Shown here: piece after piece, positions 41,592-51,237 of the stretch
How the letters are laid out: each line of letters starts with the position of its first letter
Position numbering within the stretch: position 1 is the stretch's first letter
Assembly: GCA_045130475.1 (NCBI GenBank)
Contig: JBGUPU010000075.1
Coordinates: 1 to 64,000 of the forward strand
Origin: CAG-791 sp045130475
GTDB lineage: Bacteria; Bacillota; Clostridia; Lachnospirales; Lachnospiraceae
Length of the DNA stretch: 64,000 nucleotides
Reading direction: 5' to 3'
Notes under the pieces: model-generated
Database searches by the model: none
Told to the model about the DNA's origin: nothing
What the model saw: the letters and a program-made list of their open reading frames with translations, nothing else
Program-made: the position numbers and the translations under genes

Positions 41592-43889
41592 ATGATCAAG
41601 ATAGGGATGTTGATTGCGGACCGCTATGAGGTACTGGAAAAAGTCGGTACCGGAGGCATGTCCGATGTATATAAAGCGAAAGACCACCGGCTCAACCGCA
41701 TGGTGGCTGTCAAGGTGCTCAAACAGGAATTTTCGGAGAACGCGACATTTGTCTCCAAATTCCGTGTCGAGGCCCAGGCGGCAGCCGGCCTGATGCATCC
41801 CAACATCGTCAATGTATACGATGTCGGGGAGGAAAAGGGCACTTACTTCATTATCATGGAGCTGGTGAACGGCATCACGCTCAAGAGATATATTGAAAAG
41901 AGAAAGAGACTGTCGACCCGCGAGGCTGTGACAGTCGCTATTCAGGTCGCCATGGGCCTGGCGGCAGCGCACAGGGGTCATATTATCCACAGGGATATCA
42001 AGCCCCAGAACATCATTATTTCCAAAGAAGGCAAAGTAAAGGTGACAGACTTCGGCATCGCGAAGGCTTCCACCAGCAATACGATCACCTCCAACGTCAT
42101 GGGATCCGTTCATTATACGTCTCCCGAGCAGGCGCGCGGAGGATACAGCGATGAGAAGAGCGATGTTTATTCGCTGGGTGTGACTCTGTATGAAATGCTG
42201 ACCGGAAAGGTGCCCTATGACGGAGAGACAACGGTCGCCGTTGCCCTCCAGCATATTCAGGATCCTTTTCCTTCCCCGAAAGAGCTGGTACCGGATCTCC
42301 CCTTCAGTGTGGAACAGATCGTTCTGAAGTGCTGTGAAAAGAGTCCTGACCGCCGCTATCAGACCATGGATGAACTTGCTGCGGATCTCCGACATTCCCT
42401 CAGTGATCCTGAAGGCAGTTTTGTGCACAGGGCGGCAGACGAGAATCTGTCCGAGACCCGTGCAATGAGCCAGAAGGACCGGGAAGAGATCAGGCGCAGG
42501 GCTTCTTCTGCAGCAGCGGGAGCTGCGGCAGCAGGTGCGGCTTCGGCAGCAGCCTCAACTGCCGGCAGCGGCAGCCTGTCACAGGCCACACAGGGATTTG
42601 TGCCTGTCTCGGCGGCAAGTGCCGCGGGAGGAACCGATACGGCAGGACCGGCTTCCGGAACGAATTACGGGGAAGGGAGTACGGGAGGAAATGAGATCTA
42701 TCCCCCGGATAATGACGCTGATCAGGACCATTATCCGCAGGAGGATGAGGAAGATGAGGAGCTGGCAGAGGATGAGCGCAGGCTCGACAGGATCATCCAG
42801 ATCCTCTCTGTAGTCGCGGTTGTTGTCATCGGAATCGTGATCATTCTGGTCGCCGTGAACCGCAGGTCTGCTTCTGCCGGAAAGGACAAGAACCAGTCTG
42901 ATGCGGACGGAACGCAGACTATAGAGGAGCAGGCTCAGGACAGCACAGAGGGTGAGCCCGCCCAGATGGCCGTGATGCCGAAAGTGATCGGCAAGACCGC
43001 GGAGGATGCACAGGAAGCACTCAAACGCGCAAACCTTACCTGGGAGATCACCTACGGCACGTCGGATAAATATGAAGAAGGCATTGTCATGGATGCCAGC
43101 GCAAAAGAGGGCGACCGTCTTGAAGAGGGCACAGAAGTGACCCTGACTGTCGCTATGGTCAAGAAGATTGCCGTGACCAATGTCACAGGCAAAAAACAGG
43201 CAGACGCAGTCAAGGAACTGGAGCAGCTGGGACTGAAGACTTCCATCGAGGAGGTCTACAGCGAGGAAGTCCAGGAGGGATATGTGGAAAATCAGGATCC
43301 CGCTGAGGGCACTGAAGTGGCATCCGGCGCAACTGTCACTCTGTTTGTCAGCCGGGGACCGGACCGGACCGGCATGGCGGAAGTCCCCAACATTCTGGGC
43401 CTGACAGAACAGGAGGCCTCTGCGGCGCTTCTGCAGGTAGGCCTGACGCCCGGAGAGACGACGGTCACGGATACCAGCGGACGCTATGATCCCGGAATCG
43501 TGATCGGACAGTCCATTGAAAAGGGTGTGTATGTTGAGGAAGGGACCAGAGTGGATATGGAACTGAGCGGAGAGCCCCGCTACAGCTATTCCGCCAGAAT
43601 TGAAGCCCCCAGATACAGCGAGGATCCCGATTATGAAGAGGGAACGTCTGTCACGCTGATCATCAGGGCAGAGGACGGCAAGGAACTTCTCAACGTGACC
43701 ACCTCGGAATTCCCCTATCAGGTTTCGTTCACGGGAATCCCCTATTCCGAAGCGACCCTGTACCTGCAGTATACCAATGTGATCATTGAACAGTCAGGTT
43801 CAGGAGAGACGGGAGAGGATTCTTCCGGGACGACAGAACACAAAGAGAGCAAAGAGCTGACCCGGAAGCTTGTCTTCACCAAAGACTGA
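41592..43889 (+). CDS. prkC: PASTA-domain Ser/Thr protein kinase PrkC/PknB
   Basis: 765 residues. The cytoplasmic Hanks kinase domain (about 9-270) has the G-loop GTGGMSDVY, K41, the catalytic HRDIKPQN near 132-139 and the DFG loop near 152. A long Ala/Ser/Gly and acidic juxtamembrane linker (about 290-400) leads to a transmembrane helix (about 401-423). Outside are three PASTA domains (about 455-520, 521-590, 591-660), which bind muropeptides, and an unusual Asp/Glu- and Ser-rich C-terminal domain of about 100 residues. The kinase controls wall synthesis and growth. ATG 41592 follows GGAGG. A paired phosphatase precedes it, after a structured spacer. Confidence 0.95.
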   Translation: MIKIGMLIADRYEVLEKVGTGGMSDVYKAKDHRLNRMVAVKVLKQEFSENATFVSKFRVEAQAAAGLMHPNIVNVYDVGEEKGTYFIIMELVNGITLKRYIEKRKRLSTREAVTVAIQVAMGLAAAHRGHIIHRDIKPQNIIISKEGKVKVTDFGIAKASTSNTITSNVMGSVHYTSPEQARGGYSDEKSDVYSLGVTLYEMLTGKVPYDGETTVAVALQHIQDPFPSPKELVPDLPFSVEQIVLKCCEKSPDRRYQTMDELAADLRHSLSDPEGSFVHRAADENLSETRAMSQKDREEIRRRASSAAAGAAAAGAASAAASTAGSGSLSQATQGFVPVSAASAAGGTDTAGPASGTNYGEGSTGGNEIYPPDNDADQDHYPQEDEEDEELAEDERRLDRIIQILSVVAVVVIGIVIILVAVNRRSASAGKDKNQSDADGTQTIEEQAQDSTEGEPAQMAVMPKVIGKTAEDAQEALKRANLTWEITYGTSDKYEEGIVMDASAKEGDRLEEGTEVTLTVAMVKKIAVTNVTGKKQADAVKELEQLGLKTSIEEVYSEEVQEGYVENQDPAEGTEVASGATVTLFVSRGPDRTGMAEVPNILGLTEQEASAALLQVGLTPGETTVTDTSGRYDPGIVIGQSIEKGVYVEEGTRVDMELSGEPRYSYSARIEAPRYSEDPDYEEGTSVTLIIRAEDGKELLNVTTSEFPYQVSFTGIPYSEATLYLQYTNVIIEQSGSGETGEDSSGTTEHKESKELTRKLVFTKD

Positions 43890-43970
43890 GAAGCCGGGAT
43901 CCGGACTGCACGGCGGTCCGGGAACGTATAGAAGATGCGCTGACATGCGCAGTCGGCATGGGGAAACTAC

Positions 43971-44879
43971 ATGCAAGGGAAAATCATTAAAAGCATTGCC
44001 GGTTTTTATGAAGTTGACACCGGCGGCGATCTGTACCGCTGCCGGGCCAAGGGAATATTCCGCGCGCTGGGCAAAAAGCCGCTGGTCGGCGATGATGTGG
44101 AGATAGATATTACAGACACAGTCAGTGTCCCCAAAGAAGGGAATGTGCGGGCACTCCTTCCCAGAAAAAACGAACTTGTGCGCCCGAATGTGGCAAATGT
44201 AGACCAGGCACTGCTGATCTTTGCGATCACCCATCCCGCTCCCAGCTACAATATGCTGGACAGATTCCTGATCACCATGCAGGAGAAGGAGCTGGACGCG
44301 ATCCTTTGTTTCAACAAGAGGGACATTGCGACAGAGGAGGAGATCAGGGAACTGAGGGAGACCTATGAAGCCTGCGGATGTACAGTCCTGTTTATCAGCA
44401 GCTTCATTCCGGAGAGTCTTGCCGCGGTAAAGGAGATCCTGCGCGGAAAGACCACTGTTCTGACCGGACCCAGCGGAGCAGGAAAATCCACTCTGATCAA
44501 CACCCTCTGCCCGGATGCGCATATGCAGACAGGTGAGCTGTCACGCAAGATCCGCCGGGGAAAAAATACAACCCGGCATGTGGAGCTGCTGCCGGCCGGT
44601 GCCGGGGAGGGCTTCAGGGACACCTACCTGGTCGATACTCCGGGATTTACATCTCTGTGGGTCCAGGATATTGAACCTGATCGTCTGCACTACTATTATC
44701 CCGAGTTCGAAAAATGGGAGCCCGACTGCAGGTTTAACGGCTGCATTCACATCAATGAGCCCGACTGCGCTGTGAAGGCCGCACTTGATCGCGGCGAGAT
44801 CAGCAGGATCCGCTACCGCAATTACTGTGAGATCTACGATGAACTGCGCGGCAGACGTCCCGTCTATATCAAAAAATAG
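43971..44879 (+). CDS. rsgA: Ribosome small-subunit GTPase RsgA
   Basis: 302 residues, circularly permuted GTPase that checks maturation of the 30S subunit. An N-terminal OB fold (about 1-75) is followed by G4 (FNKRD), G1 (GPSGAGKSTLINTL), G3 (DTPG), in the permuted order, and a C-terminal zinc knuckle (DCRFNGCIHINEPDCAVK). It follows prkC by 81 bases, as in B. subtilis where it is a kinase target. The rpe and thiN genes that often come next are absent; a hairpin ends the block. Confidence 0.95.
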   Translation: MQGKIIKSIAGFYEVDTGGDLYRCRAKGIFRALGKKPLVGDDVEIDITDTVSVPKEGNVRALLPRKNELVRPNVANVDQALLIFAITHPAPSYNMLDRFLITMQEKELDAILCFNKRDIATEEEIRELRETYEACGCTVLFISSFIPESLAAVKEILRGKTTVLTGPSGAGKSTLINTLCPDAHMQTGELSRKIRRGKNTTRHVELLPAGAGEGFRDTYLVDTPGFTSLWVQDIEPDRLHYYYPEFEKWEPDCRFNGCIHINEPDCAVKAALDRGEISRIRYRNYCEIYDELRGRRPVYIKK

Positions 44880-44920
44880 CTTTGCGGGCTGATTTCATCA
44901 GTTTCTTTTAAAGAACAGAT

Positions 44921-44965
44921 AATGCCTCTTGAACATTCTGCTTGCCAGAATGTTCAAGAGGCATT
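44921..44965 (+). terminator. Perfect 20-bp hairpin after rsgA
   Basis: Both arms are 20 bases and perfectly complementary around a five-base loop (CTTGC). It is followed by ATATTTATTA rather than a clean T run. Most likely it terminates the long prpC-prkC-rsgA transcript, but the perfect stem could also be a small RNA or a protein-binding site. Confidence 0.6.
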
Positions 44966-45052
44966 ATATTTATTAGCACTGTAAGCAATTGCAGAAAAAT
45001 CGCAAAATAAACAGAAAGATTCGCTGGCTGATTCACAGGAGGTTGATGTGCC

Positions 45053-45667
45053 ATGAACTATGTTAAAACATTTATTTTCGGAATTCTGGCCGGAATTTCG
45101 ATTTCAATCGGAGGAACAGTATTTTTATCTCTGGACAATAAGGTGCTGGGTGCCGTGTTCTTCACTGTAGGACTGTTCACTGTATGTACTTTTGGATTTG
45201 ACCTGTTCACCGGCAAGGTATGCTATGTGTTCGACAGAGATCTTCCCTATGCATTGAGCGTGATCGTCATGTGGGCCGGCAACTTTGCCGGCGCCATGCT
45301 GACTGCCTTCGCCGAGAGCCTGACCAGAATCGGACCCGCCCTCCAGGAAAAGGCGATCGCCATGTGTACAGTCAAGTCCGACGATTCTTTTCTGAGCCTT
45401 TTTATACTCGGTATTTTCTGTGACATTCTGATCTATATCGGTGTTGACGGATACAACAAGAACCCGCACGAAGTCGGAAAGTATCTCTCGCTCCTGTTCG
45501 GAGTCACTGTATTTATACTGTGCGGAACAGAGCACTGCGTCGCGGATATGTATTATTTTTCAATTGCCGGCATGTGGAATCCTCACACCCTTCTGTGTCT
45601 GCTGGTGATTTCCCTGGGCAATGCTTTCGGCGGTGTTCTGCTGCCGTTGGTGCGCAGGCTCAGATAA
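45053..45667 (+). CDS. Short formate/nitrite transporter family protein
   Basis: 204 residues with about six transmembrane segments. FNT-family signs are GILAGISISIGGTVFL in TM1, TVCTFGFDLFTGKV after TM2, and GTEHCVADMYYFSIAG, which holds the central pore-histidine region of FocA/NirC. It is shorter than the usual 260-280 residues; the cytoplasmic N-terminal helix and the C-terminal tail are missing. Formate export would suit a fermenter, but the substrate may be another small anion. AGGAGG precedes the ATG. It is 100 bases upstream of recD2. Confidence 0.8.
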   Translation: MNYVKTFIFGILAGISISIGGTVFLSLDNKVLGAVFFTVGLFTVCTFGFDLFTGKVCYVFDRDLPYALSVIVMWAGNFAGAMLTAFAESLTRIGPALQEKAIAMCTVKSDDSFLSLFILGIFCDILIYIGVDGYNKNPHEVGKYLSLLFGVTVFILCGTEHCVADMYYFSIAGMWNPHTLLCLLVISLGNAFGGVLLPLVRRLR

Positions 45668-45767
45668 AGCCTGCAGGCAAACGCAGATATCGTCCGGTCA
45701 GGTACCTGGCGGAAAGCACAGATCTGATGCGGACAGGAGCAGCCGGCGTGCAGGAGGCTGAATATTC

Positions 45768-48089
45768 ATGGAAAAACTGCGCTGCGTTGTAGAGCGCATT
45801 ACCTATCATAACGAATTGAACGGGTATTCTGTGATCCGCTGCCGGGCCAGGGGCTTTGGGGACCTGGTCACAGTCGTCGGCCTGATGCCCGAGGTACATG
45901 TGGGAAGTGTTCTGCAGCTGACCGGCAGCTGGCGGATCGATGCAAAGTACGGCCGTCAGTTCTCTATTGAGAGTTTCGAGGAGACGCTGCCCGCGACGGT
46001 CTATGGGATTGAAAAATATCTCGGGAGCGGTCTGATCAGAGGGATCGGGCCGAAATTTGCCCGCAGGATCGTGCAGACCTTCGGAAAAGATACACTGGAA
46101 GTGATCGAGAACGATCCGGACAGGCTTTCTGAGGTGCCCGGAATCGGGAAGACCCGTGTTGAACAGGTCAAAAAGAGCTGGACGGAGCAGAAGGAAATCA
46201 AAAACATCATGCTCTTTTTGCAGGGTCACGATGTCAGTACCAGCCATGCCACGAAGATTTTCAAGGCCTATGGCGGCGAGAGCATTTCCATCGTTCAGGA
46301 AAACCCCTATCGCCTCGCCGATGACATTTGGGGGATCGGTTTCAGGACGGCAGACACCATCGCGGAGAAAATGGGATTCGGGCATGAGCGTAATGCCCGC
46401 CTCAGGAGCGGCCTTCTGTATACTTTAAACCGCCTGGCGGATGAAGGCCACTGCTACTCGACCCGGAGCGTGCTGATCAAAAAGGCCGCAGAGCTCCTGG
46501 ATGTTGAAGACGGCGTACTCTCTATGACACTGGATGAGATGATCCGCGCAAAGGATGTGATTCTTGAACCGGTAAAGGAAGCTGAGAATGAGCTGACAAA
46601 ACAGACCGGGGCCCCAGTGGAGGATGCCATATACCTTCCTCCTTTTTTCTTTGCGGAGACGGGAGCTGTCCGCCGCCTGGAAAAAATCCGGCGGAACACA
46701 GAGGGGATCACGGTTGTTAAGGAGGGACTTGCCGCCCGCATTGCGCAGAAGACCCGGATGCAGTATGACGAAGTCCAGATCCAGGCGATCAGGACGGCTG
46801 TCCGCAGTAAAGTCCTGATCCTGACAGGAGGACCGGGCACAGGAAAAACGACCACGACACTTGGGATCATCACGGCATTCCGCAGTGCCGGCGCCAGGAT
46901 CCTTCTGGCTGCTCCGACAGGACGCGCCGCCAAGCGCCTTTCCGAGGCTGCGGGAATGGAGGCAAAGACAATCCACCGTCTTCTGGAGGTAAAACCGCCG
47001 GAAGGATACCAGAAAAACGAGGAGAATCCCCTTGTGGGAGATGTTCTTATCGTGGATGAGTGCTCCATGATCGACCTGCTGCTTTTTTATAATCTCCTGA
47101 AAGCAGTTCCTGACGCCATGACGCTTATTTTTGTCGGGGATACTGACCAGCTTCCCAGTGTGGGAGCGGGCAATGTCCTGCGCGATCTCATAGAATCAAA
47201 CTGTTTTCCGGTTGTGCGCCTGACCCGTATTTTCCGTCAGGCGGCAAAAAGCCGGATCATCACCAATGCCCACCGCATCAATGCAGGCAGAATGCCGGAT
47301 CTCTCCAATGGAAGGAACAGTGATTTCTTCTTTATGGACATGGAAAATCCCGCCAACAGGCAGAACCTGCCTCAGACTGCGGAAAATGAGCAGAGCGCGC
47401 AGGCTGCGCTGCAGACGATCATTGATCTGGTGAGTACAAGGCTTCCCCGCTATTATCACATTCCTCCATCGGAGATCCAGGTCCTCACGCCCATGCAGAG
47501 GGGAATTGTGGGTGCCGCAAATCTCAACCAGGAGCTGCAGAAAGCCCTCAATCCTCCGGTTCAGGGAGTATCGGGGTCACAGGGGTTAAGGCGGGGCGGT
47601 TTTATTTTCCGTGCCCGGGACAAAGTCATGCAGATCCGCAACAATTACGACAAGGAAGTCTTCAACGGGGATATAGGTGTCGTCCTGTCGGTTGATGCGG
47701 AGGACAAAACCCTGCTTGTCCGATTCGATGAACGTGAGGTGGAATACGATGTCTCCGAACTCGATGAGCTGGTCCTTGCCTATGCTGCCACCATCCACAA
47801 GGCGCAGGGATCCGAGTACCCGATCGTTGTTATGCCGGTCCTCATGAATCATTTCATCATGCTGCAGCGCAACCTGATCTACACCGGGATCACCCGGGCC
47901 AGAAAGGTTCTCGTGATCACCGGGACCAGGAAGGCGCTTTCCTACGCCGTGCACAATGTGACGGTGACAGAACGCAATACCATGCTCTGCCGGCGTCTGC
48001 GGGAGAAACTGGATCAGAATCCCCCGGACAGGGCGCAGGTACTCAGAGCCGCGGCCTATGCGGATCTGATCGATTCCCCGCACGCCTGA
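45768..48089 (+). CDS. recD2: RecD2 / RecD-like DNA helicase
   Basis: 773 residues, 5'-3' SF1B helicase acting independently of RecBC. The long N-terminal region (1-330) has an OB-like start and helix-hairpin-helix motifs (LSEVPGIGKTRVEQVKK). Walker A is GGPGTGKTTTT near 353, Walker B is IVDECSM near 428, and motif VI is in NLIYTGITRARKVL; TIHKAQGSEYP is characteristic of RecD. It probably acts in replication-fork repair. AGGAGG precedes the ATG. Confidence 0.94.
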   Translation: MEKLRCVVERITYHNELNGYSVIRCRARGFGDLVTVVGLMPEVHVGSVLQLTGSWRIDAKYGRQFSIESFEETLPATVYGIEKYLGSGLIRGIGPKFARRIVQTFGKDTLEVIENDPDRLSEVPGIGKTRVEQVKKSWTEQKEIKNIMLFLQGHDVSTSHATKIFKAYGGESISIVQENPYRLADDIWGIGFRTADTIAEKMGFGHERNARLRSGLLYTLNRLADEGHCYSTRSVLIKKAAELLDVEDGVLSMTLDEMIRAKDVILEPVKEAENELTKQTGAPVEDAIYLPPFFFAETGAVRRLEKIRRNTEGITVVKEGLAARIAQKTRMQYDEVQIQAIRTAVRSKVLILTGGPGTGKTTTTLGIITAFRSAGARILLAAPTGRAAKRLSEAAGMEAKTIHRLLEVKPPEGYQKNEENPLVGDVLIVDECSMIDLLLFYNLLKAVPDAMTLIFVGDTDQLPSVGAGNVLRDLIESNCFPVVRLTRIFRQAAKSRIITNAHRINAGRMPDLSNGRNSDFFFMDMENPANRQNLPQTAENEQSAQAALQTIIDLVSTRLPRYYHIPPSEIQVLTPMQRGIVGAANLNQELQKALNPPVQGVSGSQGLRRGGFIFRARDKVMQIRNNYDKEVFNGDIGVVLSVDAEDKTLLVRFDEREVEYDVSELDELVLAYAATIHKAQGSEYPIVVMPVLMNHFIMLQRNLIYTGITRARKVLVITGTRKALSYAVHNVTVTERNTMLCRRLREKLDQNPPDRAQVLRAAAYADLIDSPHA

Positions 48090-48453
48090 TCCATACATGT
48101 ATGTGAATATGTTATACATATAAACAAACAGATCAGCATGTACAGAAAATCAAAATACCAAACAGAAGTGATTTTGATTGCGCATCATTAAACCGGGAAA
48201 TAATCCTGCAGAATATTGTACTAATAAGGGTACGACAGGCAAAAACACTGAGTTTTTCTCTGAGACAGATAGCATAAGAAAAAAAAGTATGGTATGATTC
48301 TTGAAAGTGTCTATTATCTGTATGCAAAGGTTGTTCAGACAGGGGGGATAATCCTGCAGGGAGGTTTTTTAGCAGGATAAAAGAGAACCAGGCATAGATC
48401 GATAAAGCGGATGCTTCGTATTATCTTACAAGGATAGGAGGGAAAAATAGGTC
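48090..48453. other. AT-rich spacer upstream of the MarR gene
   Basis: 364 bases without a supported gene. It holds a 12-base palindrome CATACATGTATG (48092-48103), a 12-base direct repeat ATAATCCTGCAG (48200-48211 and 48348-48359), and a hairpin formed by ATCCTGC/GCAGGAT (48351-48378). One of these may be a MarR operator, but none is clearly placed over a promoter. Confidence 0.45.
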
Positions 48454-48876
48454 ATGAACAGTCTGGACAACTGCATTAATTATCTGCTAACAGGGGCGCA
48501 GCATACAGTTTTTCAGTACATGAAGAAGAACCTGGCACAATTTGATATCACACCCATTCAGTACGGGGTCCTGGGATGTATATGGGAATTTGATATGCAT
48601 AATCCCAAGGATATCGCGGCACATCTGGGCGTAGAGAATTCCACGATTTCCGGAATACTGGAGCGCATGGAGAACAAGGGCCTTATTCGCCGCATGATCG
48701 ACAGCTCCGACAGACGTTTCATTCATATTGAACTCACGGATGTTTCCAAAAACATTGAGATGTCAGTGAGAACAGTCGTCACCGAGGTTGACAGGAACGT
48801 TCTTGAGCAGTTCAGTGAGGAAGAGATCACAGTGCTCAAAAATATGCTCAGGAAGATCATCACACTTGATCTTTAA
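48454..48876 (+). CDS. MarR-family transcriptional regulator
   Basis: 140 residues, a full-length MarR winged-helix protein. The DNA-binding part runs from about 32 to 100, with ITPIQYGVLGCIWE, the recognition helix region DIAAHLGVENSTISGILERMENKGLI and the wing IDSSDRRFIHIELT. It probably represses or activates nearby genes in response to a small ligand; the etfBA and acyl-CoA genes downstream are candidate targets, which is inference from position. GGAGGG precedes the ATG. A strong terminator follows, so it is transcribed separately from etfBA. Confidence 0.9.
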   Translation: MNSLDNCINYLLTGAQHTVFQYMKKNLAQFDITPIQYGVLGCIWEFDMHNPKDIAAHLGVENSTISGILERMENKGLIRRMIDSSDRRFIHIELTDVSKNIEMSVRTVVTEVDRNVLEQFSEEEITVLKNMLRKIITLDL

Positions 48877-48925
48877 AAAGCGGGCAGAATATATTTATCA
48901 GAACTATATTCAAAGGCTTTCGGAG

Positions 48926-48957
48926 AGAACCGGATCTGCGTGATCCGGTTCTTTTTT
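48926..48957 (+). terminator. Terminator after the MarR gene
   Basis: AGAACCGGATC pairs with GATCCGGTTCT around a short loop, followed by TTTTTT. Confidence 0.88.
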
Positions 48958-48963
48958 ATCGCA

Positions 48964-48992
48964 TAGACAAAATATATACCCTGTCCTATAAT
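48964..48992 (+). promoter_or_regulatory. Promoter for etfBA
   Basis: TAGACA at 48964-48969, a 17-base spacer and consensus TATAAT at 48987-48992, about 65 bases before etfB. Confidence 0.75.
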
Positions 48993-49059
48993 TAGTACAC
49001 AAATTATTGATTCCGGTGGGGGCCGGAAAAGGGAAAACAGAAAGGGGATGCTGCAATTT

Positions 49060-49914
49060 ATGAATATTATTGTATGTGTCAAACAGACACCGGAGGCGGG
49101 CAGGGGAGAACTGGACCCGGGAACAGGTTCAGTCCGCCGCGGCGGTGAGAAGCAGGTGATCAATCCGTTTGATCTGTATGCTATGGAGGCAGCGCTCAGG
49201 GTGCAGGAAAAAGAACCTGACACCAGGATCATAGCGCTCAGCATGGGACCTGCGTCTGCGGCCAGCGTTCTGCGGGACTGTATCGGTCTCGGAGCGGAAA
49301 CGGGGTATCTGGTCTGTGATCCTGCATTTGCCGGATCTGATGTCCGCGGGACTGCACAGGTCCTGGCGCGGGCAGTGCGCGTCATAGAGAAGCGCGAAGG
49401 GATACGCGCGGACGCGGTTTTCTGCGGGGCGAAGACTGTAGACGGCGGCACAAGCATGCTGGGACCGGAACTGGCGCAGTATCTGGGACTTCCCCAGGTG
49501 ACTTATGCCCTCCATTGCAGCCCGCAGCAGCAGAAGGAGGCGGAGGGAACCGTTCTTCGTGTTGAGAAGGAAGACGACAGGGGTAACCGTATTTACATTC
49601 TTCCTGCCCCCTGTCTTTTGACCTTCACAAAAGCTTCTTTCCAGGTGCGCTATCCCTTGATCGCGCGCATACTGGAGGCAGAGAGCATGGAGCTTCCTGT
49701 ACTTTCTGCAGAGGATATCCTTGCGGAAGACCTTCCCGGAGATCGTCTTTCACAGGAGCATTCTGTTAAGGCCGGTCCTGACAAAGCCGCAATGCAGGTC
49801 TGTGAGGTACAGCTGCGGAAACTGGACAAGCAGAGTCAGATCATAGAGGATCCCGACCCTGAAAAAGCAGTTGCTGCGCTGGCGCAGAGGCTGTTTTCGG
49901 AAGGAATTCTCTGA
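49060..49914 (+). CDS. etfB: Electron transfer flavoprotein, beta subunit
   Basis: 284 residues. EtfB with EtfA accepts electrons from, or donates them to, acyl-CoA dehydrogenases; in clostridia some such pairs bifurcate electrons between enoyl-CoA and ferredoxin. The start MNIIVCVKQTPE is the family N-terminus, so ATG 49060 is used although an ATG at 49048 lies in frame. NPFDLYAMEAAL, the AMP/FAD-site region and TVDGGTSMLGPELAQYLGLPQVTY are visible. It is first in a two-gene operon with etfA (20-base gap) and has its own promoter. Whether it bifurcates cannot be decided by eye. Confidence 0.94.
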   Translation: MNIIVCVKQTPEAGRGELDPGTGSVRRGGEKQVINPFDLYAMEAALRVQEKEPDTRIIALSMGPASAASVLRDCIGLGAETGYLVCDPAFAGSDVRGTAQVLARAVRVIEKREGIRADAVFCGAKTVDGGTSMLGPELAQYLGLPQVTYALHCSPQQQKEAEGTVLRVEKEDDRGNRIYILPAPCLLTFTKASFQVRYPLIARILEAESMELPVLSAEDILAEDLPGDRLSQEHSVKAGPDKAAMQVCEVQLRKLDKQSQIIEDPDPEKAVAALAQRLFSEGIL

Positions 49915-49934
49915 GCAGGTGCAGGAGGTGTGAG

Positions 49935-51008
49935 ATGAAAAAAGAAATCTGGACATATCTGGAGACAGACAGCAGGGGAGGGCTGGCCTCCACATCAAAA
50001 GATCTTCTGGCCAAAGCAAAGATCATAGCGGCTGCAGCGGAGGAAGAGGAGAAATATGTGATCTGTGCACTGTTTGCAGGTGCAGACCGCGATGCCCTTG
50101 AAAGTGCAGCACAGAAGGCGCTTGTGACCGGCGCGGATAAGGCAGTTCTCATCGAAGGGGAGGAACTCTCGGTCTACAGCGCCGAGTTCTGCTCGGACGC
50201 GATCGCAAGGACAGCAGAGACGGAGAAGCCGGAGATGATTCTCTTTGAGCGCACAACGGACGGTATGGACCTGGCTCCCCGTCTTGCTGCGCGGCTTGGG
50301 ACTGGTATGATCTCCGATTGTGTCGATCTGGCGAAAGAGGGCGGGAAGCTGCTGTGGATCCGCCACGCCTTCGGAGGGACTGCGGCAGTCTCCGTGTCTT
50401 TCCGGGAACAGGAGAAAACGCAGATCATCTCCATCAGGCCCGGCAGCTTTGGCGGGGCAGGCAGAGGGACAAGGGCTGAGGAGCCGGCAGGAACGGAACA
50501 GGATGCCCCGGAAAGAGCCGGTGCGATTGCCGTCGTACCCTACAACTCTGCAGACAGCGGCGGACAGGCGGGAGAGAAGATCATCCGGCCGGAGCTTGCG
50601 GAGGTTCTCGAGGCGGCAGCGGACCAAGGTGTGGATCTGGGCACCGCCAATGTCATCGTGGCGGGCGGCAACGGTGCCGGGCCGGAGGGCTTTAAGCTCA
50701 TTGAAGAGCTGGCAGATCTTCTGCACGGCGCTGTGGGTGCATCCCGTGTCGCAGTTGACAAGGGATGGATCTCCCACGCACATCTGATCGGGCAGAGCGG
50801 GATCACCGTCACTCCGGATCTCTATATTAACTGCGGGATATCCGGATCTGTACAGCACATTGTCGGCATGCGCGACGCCAAGTGCGTGGTCTCGATCAAC
50901 AAAGATCCCAAGGCTCTGATCTTCAATGTCTCTGATTACGGGATCGTTGGAGATCTGCACAAGATTCTGCCGGCGCTGATCGGAGAGATCCGCCGCCACC
51001 GCGGATAA
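49935..51008 (+). CDS. etfA: Electron transfer flavoprotein, alpha subunit
   Basis: 357 residues. EtfA binds the FAD: the C-terminal domain carries VIVAGGNGAGPEGFKLIEELAD, ASRVAVDKGWISHAHLIGQSG and the signature TPDLYINCGISGSVQH, followed by INKDPKALIFNVSDYGIVGD. The N-terminal domain pairs with EtfB. AGGAGG precedes the ATG by six to seven bases. A terminator follows directly, so the operon is just etfBA. The partner dehydrogenase is probably the acyl-CoA dehydrogenase encoded 4 kb downstream. Confidence 0.95.
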   Translation: MKKEIWTYLETDSRGGLASTSKDLLAKAKIIAAAAEEEEKYVICALFAGADRDALESAAQKALVTGADKAVLIEGEELSVYSAEFCSDAIARTAETEKPEMILFERTTDGMDLAPRLAARLGTGMISDCVDLAKEGGKLLWIRHAFGGTAAVSVSFREQEKTQIISIRPGSFGGAGRGTRAEEPAGTEQDAPERAGAIAVVPYNSADSGGQAGEKIIRPELAEVLEAAADQGVDLGTANVIVAGGNGAGPEGFKLIEELADLLHGAVGASRVAVDKGWISHAHLIGQSGITVTPDLYINCGISGSVQHIVGMRDAKCVVSINKDPKALIFNVSDYGIVGDLHKILPALIGEIRRHRG

Positions 51009-51022
51009 AAAGATAAAAAACG

Positions 51023-51064
51023 GAAGCAGAAGAAAAGAAACACTTTTTTTCTGCTTCTTTTTTT
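51023..51064 (+). terminator. Terminator after etfA
   Basis: GAAGCAGAAGAAAAG pairs (one mismatch) with CTTTTTTTCTGCTTC, followed by seven T residues. Confidence 0.88.
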
Positions 51065-51178
51065 ATACAATTTTCACAAAATAGATCCCTGCATTTTTGC
51101 GGTATTGACAAATCGGGTGCAAGATGATTTGTAAACCTTGTTATTTTCATAGGTTCGTGTTAGTATAAAACAGATAAA

Positions 51179-51237
51179 AATCCGCAGGCTTATATTTTTT
51201 TATACTAATATTTAGTATGCTAAATAATATGCGGATT
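51179..51237. repeat. Nested AT-rich inverted repeats at the pseudogene 5' end
   Basis: Outer arms AATCCGCA (51179-51186) and TGCGGATT (51230-51237) enclose ATACTAA-TAT-TTAGTAT (51202-51218), which overlaps TATTTAG/CTAAATA. The set sits exactly where the broken permease gene begins and may mark an old rearrangement or excised element. Confidence 0.5.
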
